Below are positions 16,577 to 23,529 of a stretch of DNA of 23,529 nucleotides, one piece after another. The stretch is from NCBI GenBank assembly GCA_946480485.1, contig CAMLJW010000020.1, positions 1 through 23,529 of the forward strand. The letters run 5' to 3'. The stretch is from an uncultured Streptomyces sp. (GTDB taxonomy: Bacteria; Actinomycetota; Actinomycetes; Streptomycetales; Streptomycetaceae). Both the position numbers and the translations under genes were made by a program. Every line of letters begins with the position of its first letter. The stretch's first letter is position 1. The notes beneath the pieces were generated by a model. That model searched no databases. It was not told where the DNA came from and saw only the letters and a list, made by a program, of their open reading frames with translations.

Positions 16577-18193
16577 TCAGCTGGGCCTGGCCATGGCTTT
16601 GACGAAGGCGCGTTCCACGTCGGCCGCGGACAGGACTCCGTAGATCTCGCCGGACTCCTCGACCACCAGGTACTCGGTGGCGGGGGTGGCTCGCAGGACG
16701 TCGAGGAGCTCCTCGCCGGCGAGCTCGGCGGAGACGCGCATACCCTCCGTGAGGTCCTGGGCGAGGCCGCTGACCGCAACCCAGGGGCGGCGGTGTTCCG
16801 GTACGCCGACGATGGCGGCCTCGCGGACGAGCGCGAGGGGTTCGCCGTCGGCGTCGACCACGACGAGGGCGCGGGCGCCGGAGTCGTTGGCGCGGCGCAG
16901 CGCCTCGGAGAGCGGGGTGTCGGTCCGTACGGGAACCGCGCGGCGGGTCAGGGAGCGGGCGCGCAGTTCTGGGAGGTGTTCCCGGAGGCGGGCCATGCGG
17001 AGGCTGTTTCCGGCACCGGTCCAGATGATCGCGGCGAGGATCGCGGCGAGCAGGGCGTCCATGACGGTGTCCATGCCGCCGATGTCCTCGGCGCCTGCGC
17101 CGAGCGCGCCGGACTGGGTGAGCAGGGGCAGTCCGATCAGTACGGAGATCGCGAGAGCGCGGCCGACCCAGGCGGCGGCGATGGTGCCCCTCATGGGCTT
17201 GCCGGTGATCTTCCAGACGACGGCGCGGAGCATACGTCCGCCGTCGAGGGGCAGGCCGGGGAGGAGGTTGAAGGCGGCGACGATCAGGTTGGAGATCATC
17301 AGGCCGGCCAGCAGTACGCCGGGGACGGTGCCGGGCTCGACGGTGAGCAGAGCGAGGTAGAAGAGGCCGGCGAGGATGAGGGAGAGCAAGGGGCCGACGA
17401 ACGCGAGCACGAATTCGCGGCCCGGCGTCTCGGACTCCTTCTCGATCTCGGACACGCCGCCGAAGAACTGCAGCTGGATGCGGCGCACCGGCAGTTTGAA
17501 GCGGAGCGCCGCGACGGTGTGGGCCAACTCGTGGACGAGTACGGAGGCGTAGAAGGCGACCGCGAAGAAGAGGGAGACGAGGTAGCGGGCGGCGCCAAGT
17601 TCGGGCAGTACGCGGTCGAGCTGGCCTCCGAAGACCCACGTGATGAGCGCCGCCACAAGGAACCAGCTGGGCGCGACGTACACGGGTACCCCGAACAGCC
17701 GTCCCATGAGCAGGCCGCCTCTGGGCTCTTTACCGCGCCGTGGCGGCCGTGGTCCCGGGCCTTTGGCCCCCTTTCGAGCCCGCCTGTCGTGGTCACCGCC
17801 CACGCCGTCGCGTCGGGGCTCCCCCGGTCCTTCGCCTCGGGAGGAGGTCTGAGCCGTCCGCCCTGCATGGTCGAGCCCATGCCCAGGTTCCTCATCGGCC
17901 GACGTGTCCTTCGGAGCCGGGCTCTCGGTGCCGGCGGGTGCGACCGGCGGCACAGATGCGTTCTCCGTCGCGTCGGAGCGGTGTGTGGCGGTGGGTTTCT
18001 CCCATGCCGCCGGGCCCGTCGCTTCTTTGGCGGTGGCGGAGTGGGTGGGGTCGGTGGGGTCCGCGCGGGTGGTGTCGCCGGCCGGGTCCGCGTCGGGGCG
18101 CGGGTGTGCGGTGGTGGCGTCCGGCACCGCAGTGTGCTCGGTCGCCTCGTCCGTGCCGGATCGCGGCTGCCCGCTCCCGCCGCTCTCGTCCAC
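16577..18193 (-). CDS. Site-2 protease-like intramembrane metalloprotease with CBS-type C-terminus
   Basis: From the GTG at 18193 (AGGGG about 5 nt upstream) the protein has 538 aa. Residues 1 to about 160 are low-complexity and hydrophilic (Thr, Asp, Pro, Ala, Gly, then Arg/Lys-rich), probably disordered. The membrane core (about 162-397) has the zinc motif HELAH (221-225) and FNLLPGLPLDGG (308-319), which supplies the third ligand Asp. The C-terminal 130 residues read like a CBS pair (RARALVVVD, ATEYLVVEESGEIYGVLSAADVERAF in part). Such S2P proteins cut membrane-embedded substrates such as anti-sigma factors; the substrate here is unknown. It is divergent from the RecB-like gene across 185 nt. 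The long N-terminal tail is unusual. Confidence 0.92.
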   Translation of the reverse strand: MDESGGSGQPRSGTDEATEHTAVPDATTAHPRPDADPAGDTTRADPTDPTHSATAKEATGPAAWEKPTATHRSDATENASVPPVAPAGTESPAPKDTSADEEPGHGLDHAGRTAQTSSRGEGPGEPRRDGVGGDHDRRARKGAKGPGPRPPRRGKEPRGGLLMGRLFGVPVYVAPSWFLVAALITWVFGGQLDRVLPELGAARYLVSLFFAVAFYASVLVHELAHTVAALRFKLPVRRIQLQFFGGVSEIEKESETPGREFVLAFVGPLLSLILAGLFYLALLTVEPGTVPGVLLAGLMISNLIVAAFNLLPGLPLDGGRMLRAVVWKITGKPMRGTIAAAWVGRALAISVLIGLPLLTQSGALGAGAEDIGGMDTVMDALLAAILAAIIWTGAGNSLRMARLREHLPELRARSLTRRAVPVRTDTPLSEALRRANDSGARALVVVDADGEPLALVREAAIVGVPEHRRPWVAVSGLAQDLTEGMRVSAELAGEELLDVLRATPATEYLVVEESGEIYGVLSAADVERAFVKAMARPS

Positions 18194-18378
18194 GATGTCC
18201 CCTCGTTCGACGCGTCTTTCGCTCTCGGTCCTGCAGGGCGAGAGGTTCTGTGGTCGATGGTATGCGGCCGTCGCGGTGCGTTTCGCCCCGCCACCCTGTC
18301 TGTCGGCCGTGCCGTCGCGCACAGCGCGAAGGTCACCGTGTGTGGCGCTGTCAGTGGCGGGCCGTAAGGTCTGTCGTC
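18194..18378. other. Divergent intergenic region, site-2 protease / RecB-like gene
   Basis: This 185-nt gap must hold the start signals of both flanking genes. No convincing promoter pair or operator was recognised. An AAGG about 10 nt before the RecB-like ATG is the only visible ribosome site. Confidence 0.4.
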
Positions 18379-19344
<966 letters not shown>

Positions 19345-19358
19345 CGAAGGAGAGTCAC

Positions 19359-20030
19359 GTGGCCATCCGTGTCCTACTGGTCGACGACCAGCCGCTGCTG
19401 CGTACCGGCTTCCGGATGATCCTGGAGGCGGAGCAGGACATCGCGGTCGTCGGCGAGGCCGCAGACGGCCTGCAGGCGCTGGACCAGGTACGTGCCCTGC
19501 AGCCCGATGTGGTTCTGATGGACATCCGTATGCCGCGGATGGACGGTGTCGAGGCGACCCGGCAGATCACCGGACCTGGGCGGGACGGTCCGGCAAAGGT
19601 CCTGGTGCTGACCACCTTCGACCTCGACGAGTACGTGGTGGAGGCGCTGCGCGCGGGCGCCAGCGGCTTTCTCCTCAAGGACGCCCCGGCCAATGAGCTG
19701 GTGCAGGCGATCCGCGTGGTCGCCGCGGGTGAGGCGCAGCTCGCGCCGAGCATCACCCGCCGGCTGCTCGACAAGTACGCGGATCATCTGCCCTCGGGTG
19801 ACAAGCCGATGCCGGACACGCTGCACACGCTGACCGAGCGCGAGGTCGAGGTGCTGAAGCTGGTGGCACGCGGGTTGTCGAACGCGGAGATCGCCGCGGA
19901 CCTCTTCGTCAGCGAGACCACGGTCAAGACGCACGTGGGTCACGTCCTCACCAAGCTGGGCCTGCGTGACCGCGTGCAGGCCGCGGTGTACGCGTACGAG
20001 AGCGGTCTGGTGCGGCCGGGCGCGCGGTAG
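19359..20030 (+). CDS. NarL/FixJ-family response regulator (orphan in this window)
   Basis: The 223-aa protein has a receiver domain with acidic pocket Asp9/Asp10, phospho-acceptor Asp55 (VVLMDIRMPRMDG), the TTF switch region and Lys in FLLKDAP. A C-terminal LuxR-type HTH follows (LTEREVEVLKLVARGLSNAE in part, then TVKTHVGHVLTKLGLRDR). It binds DNA as a dimer when phosphorylated; target genes are unknown. The GTG start at 19359 has AAGGAG 7 nt upstream. It lies 14 nt after the RecB-like nuclease gene, probably in one operon. No histidine kinase gene is adjacent within the window; the region downstream is occupied by pseudogene remnants. Confidence 0.95.
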   Translation: MAIRVLLVDDQPLLRTGFRMILEAEQDIAVVGEAADGLQALDQVRALQPDVVLMDIRMPRMDGVEATRQITGPGRDGPAKVLVLTTFDLDEYVVEALRAGASGFLLKDAPANELVQAIRVVAAGEAQLAPSITRRLLDKYADHLPSGDKPMPDTLHTLTEREVEVLKLVARGLSNAEIAADLFVSETTVKTHVGHVLTKLGLRDRVQAAVYAYESGLVRPGAR

Positions 20031-20045
20031 CCGCGCGGGTCATCT

Positions 20046-20070
20046 GCCCGTCGTTACTCGCGCGACGGGC
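20046..20070. terminator. Short hairpin after the response regulator
   Basis: GCCCGTCG (20046-20053) and CGACGGGC (20063-20070) form an 8-bp stem 16 nt past the response-regulator stop. The stem also covers the end of the facing pseudogene. It may be a terminator for the plus-strand pair. Confidence 0.45.
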
Positions 20071-20264
20071 GGGCGCCGTAGGTGTCGAAAAGGGCCGTGT
20101 TTGTGGCGGTGATGCCGGCCGGGATGATGGAGTACAGCGGTGTGGCCGTGGGGTTGTAGACCTCTTGGACCAGGGCCTCGCGGTCGAGCAGATGGGCGAT
20201 GGCCTTGCGGACGCTGAACTCGCCGGCCACCGGGTCGTCGGTGCTGGAGACGCTCGCGCCGCAA
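20054..20264 (-). pseudogene. Fragment of a family-5 solute-binding protein (second paralogue)
   Basis: The frame ending with TAA at 20054 reads SVSSTDDPVAGEFSVRKAIA and then HLLDREALVQEVYNPTATP, PLYSIIPAGITATN and FDTYGARPSRE. This is the middle part of a peptide/oligopeptide-binding protein of an ABC importer (DppA/OppA type). Both N- and C-terminal parts are missing. It lies directly behind the C-terminal end of another, similar fragment, so the order cannot come from one intact gene. PLYSIIPAGIT here matches PLYSMVPASVT in the neighbouring fragment, showing the two are paralogues. Confidence 0.75.
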
Positions 20265-21142
20265 AGGTCAGCTGCCGGCGCCGTTGCCGAGCTCCCACAG
20301 CTGGAGGGTCGCGGAGGAGTTGAGGGCCCGCTCGGCGCCGGTGATGTCGTTCCATACGGCGACGAACTGCTTGCCCCGCCACAGCGGCAGCAGCGGAACA
20401 TCCTCGGCCACGATGTTCTGGATGCCCTCGATGCTCTTCGAAGCGGTGAGCCGGTCGACCTCGCGGCGGGACTCCTGGATCAGGACGCCGCGGAGCTCCT
20501 TGTTCGCGTAGGGCGAGCCGAGCGTGTTGTCCTTGTCGAGGAACGGCGCGAGGTAGTTGTCTGCGTCGGGGAAGTACGGGAACCGGCCCATGCCGCAGAC
20601 CGGGTAGTCGCCCTTCTGCTCGTTCGGGCGGAACGTGAACGAACGTCGCCCACTTCTCACCCATGATGTCGACGTCGAACAGGCCGCTCTCGTTCAGCTG
20701 CTTCCTCAGCAGCTAGAACTCCTCCTTGGTGGCCGGGCCGTAGGGGTCGGTCGTGTAATGCAGCGTCAGCTTCACCGGCGCGGTGATGTTCGCCTTGGCC
20801 AGCAGGGCCTCGGCCTTGGGTGTGCTCGGGTCGCCGTACTTGCTGAAGAAGGAGTTGGCCTTGCCCGTGACCGACGCCGGCACCATGGAGTAGAGCGGAT
20901 CGGCACCGGATCCGTACGCCTTGGAGACGAGTCTGTTCGGGCGACATGGTACGAGTCATCGCCCTGATCCCGCCCTTGTCGAGCGCGGTGCCCATCGCTT
21001 CGGCGCTGTCGAAGGAGCGCAGCTCGACCTTGTCGTCCTTCACGTCCCATCGGCCCTTGTAGTGGACGTTCTTGGTGAAGACGGCCTTGACGAGTTCGTT
21101 GTTCTGCTCACCCTGAATGCGCGTTGAGCGCATATCTGCCAT
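20265..21142 (-). pseudogene. Family-5 solute-binding protein, frameshifted, with internal stop
   Basis: Three frames must be joined. Frame one (from 21142) reads NNELVKAVFTKNVHYKGRWD and on to MTRTMSPEQ. After a shift near 20940, a second frame reads KAYGSGADPLYSMVPASVTG, then GPATKEEF, a TAG stop at 20713-20715, and LLRKQLNESGLFDVD. After another shift near 20640, a third reads YFPDADNYLAPFLDKDN, VAEDVPLLPLWRGKQF and LWELGNGAGS, ending in TGA at 20265. This is the C-terminal two thirds of a peptide-binding lipoprotein of an ABC importer; the signal peptide and N-terminal lobe are gone. At least two frameshifts and one nonsense codon make it non-functional. It starts 11 nt beyond the HAD gene stop. 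Confidence 0.88.
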
Positions 21143-21152
21143 CAGGCCGCGA

Positions 21153-21848
21153 TCAGAGCGTCATCAGGCCTCGTAGAAAAGGAAGGTCGACCTCTTCCAG
21201 GGAGGTCACGACGGTTCGCCGGCGGGCCGGGGCGATCGGCGCCACGGAGGGTACGGCCACCACATGGCAGCCCGCGGCCTCGGCGGCCGTGACGCCCGTC
21301 GCGGTGTCCTCGACGACCGCGCATCTGGCCGGGTCCGCCCCGAGACCCGCGGCGGCCAGCAAATACGGGTCGGGGTGCGGCTTGGTGCGCTCGACCTCGT
21401 CGCCCGCGACGGTCAGGGCGAAGTTTTGCGGGCCGAGCGAGGCCAGTACGCGGTCGATGATGCGGCGGTGCGAGGCGGAGACCAGGGCCGTCGGGATGTC
21501 GTGCGCGGCAAGCTCGGCGAGAAGCCTCGCGGCGCCCGGCATCAGCGGCAGGACGCGACCGATACGGTCCTCGAACCCCTCGTTCAGCAGCACTGTGAGC
21601 TCGGCCAGGGTGATGTCCGCTCCGGTGGCCTCGATGAGGAATCCCGCGCTACGGGTCATGGGGCCGCCGACCACGACATGGCGCCAGGAGTCGTCGAGCG
21701 TGTGGCCGAAGCTCGCGAACACCTCGACCTCGGCGTCCCACCAGAAACCCTCGGTGTCCACCAGGGTTCCGTCCATGTCGAGGAGCACGGCCTGCAGGGC
21801 TGAGCCTTCCGCCGTTCGGGTACCGAGTGCGGGAACCGTACTGGTCAT
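21153..21848 (-). CDS. HAD-superfamily phosphatase (subfamily IA, β-phosphoglucomutase/GS1-like)
   Basis: The 231-aa protein has all four HAD motifs: DMDGTLVDTE (nucleophile and acid Asp), a Ser/Thr in ALVSASH, Lys in VERTKPHPDPYLLAA (in part), and the metal site VVEDTATGVTAAEAAG. A helical cap sits between motifs I and II. It probably hydrolyses a small phosphate ester; the substrate is unknown. The ATG at 21848 has GGAGG 9 nt upstream, and the HAD fold begins soon after; the open frame up to 22025 runs through the metH intergenic gap. It lies 193 nt downstream of metH and ends next to the solute-binding-protein pseudogene. A short stretch at its 3' end resembles a piece of metH. Confidence 0.93.
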   Translation of the reverse strand: MTSTVPALGTRTAEGSALQAVLLDMDGTLVDTEGFWWDAEVEVFASFGHTLDDSWRHVVVGGPMTRSAGFLIEATGADITLAELTVLLNEGFEDRIGRVLPLMPGAARLLAELAAHDIPTALVSASHRRIIDRVLASLGPQNFALTVAGDEVERTKPHPDPYLLAAAGLGADPARCAVVEDTATGVTAAEAAGCHVVAVPSVAPIAPARRRTVVTSLEEVDLPFLRGLMTL

Positions 21849-21875
21849 CCGGGCACACCTCCGAGAGGGACGAGA

Positions 21876-21903
21876 AGGCCGGCTCCCCAGGGGGAACCGG
21901 CCT
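21876..21903 (-). terminator. Hairpin between metH and the HAD gene
   Basis: AGGCCGG (21876-21882) pairs with CCGGCCT (21897-21903), and inside it CCCC pairs with GGGG, with a 2 x 2 mismatch between. It lies in the metH-HAD gap, 27 nt before the HAD start codon. It could end metH transcription or fold in the HAD leader. Confidence 0.45.
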
Positions 21904-22041
21904 GCGCTGGACCAACCAGTGTACGACTCTCGTCGGGGAAGTGCTCGGTTTGACCGCCGTGCACGAGGGCAAACTGAGAGTCCGCCATGGGGCGACTCGG
22001 CGTGTCCTTGCAACCACCTCAGCATGCCCCGCGAGGCCGCC

Positions 22042-23529
22042 TCAGCGTGCGTTGAAGTACTTCGCCTCCGGGTGGTGGATCACGATCGCGTCCGTGGACT
22101 GCTCCGGGTGCAGCTGGAATTCCTCGGAGAGCTGGACGCCGATCCGCTCCGGCTCCAGGAGTCGCGCGATCTTCGCACGGTCCTCCAGGTCCGGGCAGGC
22201 GCCGTAGCCGAGCGAGAAGCGGGCACCGCGGTACTTCAGCGCGAACATGTCCTCCATGTCGGCCGGGTCCTCACCGGCGAAGCCGAGTTCCGAGCGCACA
22301 CGCGCGTGCCAGTACTCCGCGAGTGCTTCGGCCAACTGGACGGACAGGCCGTGCAGTTCGAGGTAGTCGCGGTAGGAGTTGGACTCGAAGAGTTTGGCTG
22401 TCTCCTCGCCGATCCTGGAGCCGACCGTGACGACCTGCAGTCCGACCACGTCGGTCTCGCCGGACTCCTCCGGGCGGAAGAAGTCGGCCAGGCACAGCCG
22501 GCGGCCGCGGCGCTGGCGCGGGAACGTGAAGCGGGTGCGTTCGTTGCCCGCCTCGTCCAGGAGGACCAGGTCGTCGTCCTTGGAGACGCAGGGGAAGTAG
22601 CCGTAGACCACGGCCGCTTCGAGCAGGTTCTCGGTCTGCAGCTTGTCGAGCAGTCCGCGCAGTCGTGGCCGGCCCTCGGTCTCCACCAGCTCCTCGTACC
22701 TCGGCCCGTCGCCTGTGCGTGCCTGCTTCAGGCCCCACTGGCCCTTGAACAGCGCGCCCTCGTCCAGCCAGGAGGCGTACTCCTTGAGCTGGATGCCCTT
22801 GATGACACGGGTGCCCCAGAAGGGCGGCTCGGGGACGGGGTTGTCGACCGCCACGTCCGAGCGGACGGCGCCCTCTTCCTGCGGACGTTCCTCGACCGGT
22901 ACGGAGGCCGCCCGCACCCGGCGCTGCTTGAGCTCCGGCAGCGTCGCGCCGGGCACGCCGCGCTTGACCGCGATCAGAGCGTCCATCAGGCGCAGGCCCT
23001 CGAACGCGTCGCGCGCGTAGCGGACTTCGCCCTCGTAGATCTCGTGCAGGTCCTGCTCGACGTACGCGCGCGTCAGGGCTGCGCCGCCGAGGATCACCGG
23101 GTAGTCGGCCGCCAGCTTGCGCTGGTTCAGTTCCTCCAGGTTCTCCTTCATGATCACGGTGGACTTCACCAGGAGACCGGACATGCCGATGACGTCGGCG
23201 CGGTGCTCCTCGGCGGCGTCCAGGATCGCGGAGACAGGCTGCTTGATGCCCAGGTTCACCACGGTGTAGCCGTTGTTGGACAGGATGATGTCGACGAGGT
23301 TCTTGCCGATGTCGTGCACGTCACCGCGCACGGTGGCCAGCACGATGGTGCCCTTGCCCTCGTCGTCCGTCTTCTCCATGTGCGGTTCGAGGTGGGCCAC
23401 CGCCGTTTTCATGACCTCGGCGGACTGCAGCACGAACGGCAGCTGCATCTGGCCGGATCCGAACAGTTCACCGACGACCTTCATGCCGTCGAGGAGCGTC
23501 TCGTTGACGATTTCGAGCGCCGGGCGGTC
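22042..23529 (-). CDS. metH: Cobalamin-dependent methionine synthase, C-terminal part (runs off window)
   Basis: MetH transfers a methyl group from methyl-tetrahydrofolate to homocysteine through cobalamin. The 495 C-terminal residues are present; the reading frame is open to the window edge, so the homocysteine and folate domains lie outside. Visible parts in order: the end of the cap domain (GELFGSGQMQLPFVLQSAEV in part), the B12-binding domain with GDVHDIGKN (the His that ligates cobalt), MSGLLVKST and VILGGAALT. The SAM-binding reactivation domain follows, with RFSLGYGACPDLEDRAKI (in part) near the C-terminus. The C-terminus is AKYFNAR. Any B12 riboswitch would be upstream of the gene start, beyond the window. 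Confidence 0.97.
   Translation of the reverse strand, partial: DRPALEIVNETLLDGMKVVGELFGSGQMQLPFVLQSAEVMKTAVAHLEPHMEKTDDEGKGTIVLATVRGDVHDIGKNLVDIILSNNGYTVVNLGIKQPVSAILDAAEEHRADVIGMSGLLVKSTVIMKENLEELNQRKLAADYPVILGGAALTRAYVEQDLHEIYEGEVRYARDAFEGLRLMDALIAVKRGVPGATLPELKQRRVRAASVPVEERPQEEGAVRSDVAVDNPVPEPPFWGTRVIKGIQLKEYASWLDEGALFKGQWGLKQARTGDGPRYEELVETEGRPRLRGLLDKLQTENLLEAAVVYGYFPCVSKDDDLVLLDEAGNERTRFTFPRQRRGRRLCLADFFRPEESGETDVVGLQVVTVGSRIGEETAKLFESNSYRDYLELHGLSVQLAEALAEYWHARVRSELGFAGEDPADMEDMFALKYRGARFSLGYGACPDLEDRAKIARLLEPERIGVQLSEEFQLHPEQSTDAIVIHHPEAKYFNAR

Noticed and set aside
22042..23529. Cobalamin riboswitch for metH
   Set aside because: The 5' end of metH is outside the window, so nothing can be said about its leader.

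Overview
The window is high-GC DNA with many GTG/TTG starts, short AGGAG-type ribosome sites and long GC-rich hairpins. With Pup, Dop, PafA, ARC and a 20S proteasome, this points to an actinomycete, almost certainly Streptomyces or a close relative. Most genes lie on the minus strand, so the locus is transcribed mainly from right to left. No tRNA, rRNA, CRISPR array, IS element or intact prophage was seen.

Right edge, 19.3-23.5 kb: the 3' part of metH (cobalamin-dependent methionine synthase, cut by the window end), a HAD-family phosphatase, and about 1.1 kb of wrecked family-5 solute-binding-protein sequence. The wreck consists of two fragments carrying frameshifts and an in-frame stop. A two-gene plus-strand unit faces it: a RecB/Cas4-like Fe-S nuclease followed 14 nt later by an orphan NarL-type response regulator.

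Centre, 7.9-18.2 kb: a site-2 protease with C-terminal CBS-type sequence, the tRNA m1A58 methyltransferase TrmI, a small secreted or anchored hypothetical protein, a plus-strand ferredoxin, and then the Pup-proteasome core in the order arc, dop, pup, a damaged HNH/endonuclease VII-like gene, prcB, prcA. Dop deamidates the GGQ-ended Pup, PafA ligates it to lysines, ARC unfolds the pupylated proteins (its C-terminus ends QYL) and PrcBA degrades them.

Left part, 0-7.9 kb: a LacI-type regulator (+) divergent from an MFS exporter (-). The MFS gene ends 9 nt before pafA, so the Pup ligase may depend on MFS transcription. After pafA come two FKBP prolyl isomerases (one a two-domain lipoprotein, one cytoplasmic), then pafB and pafC (WYL-domain DNA-damage regulators), and a small double-CxxC protein that overlaps pafC.

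The Pup-proteasome system itself is well known. The less ordinary points are these. The HNH gene between pup and prcB has a perfect 15-bp inverted repeat exactly where its reading frame breaks, and three zinc or catalytic positions are altered. A terminator-like hairpin has the prcB stop codon in its loop. pafA has no visible Shine-Dalgarno sequence and sits directly behind the MFS gene. The solute-binding-protein remnants form a two-paralogue graveyard. All family assignments come from reading motifs in the translated sequence; no database search was run.
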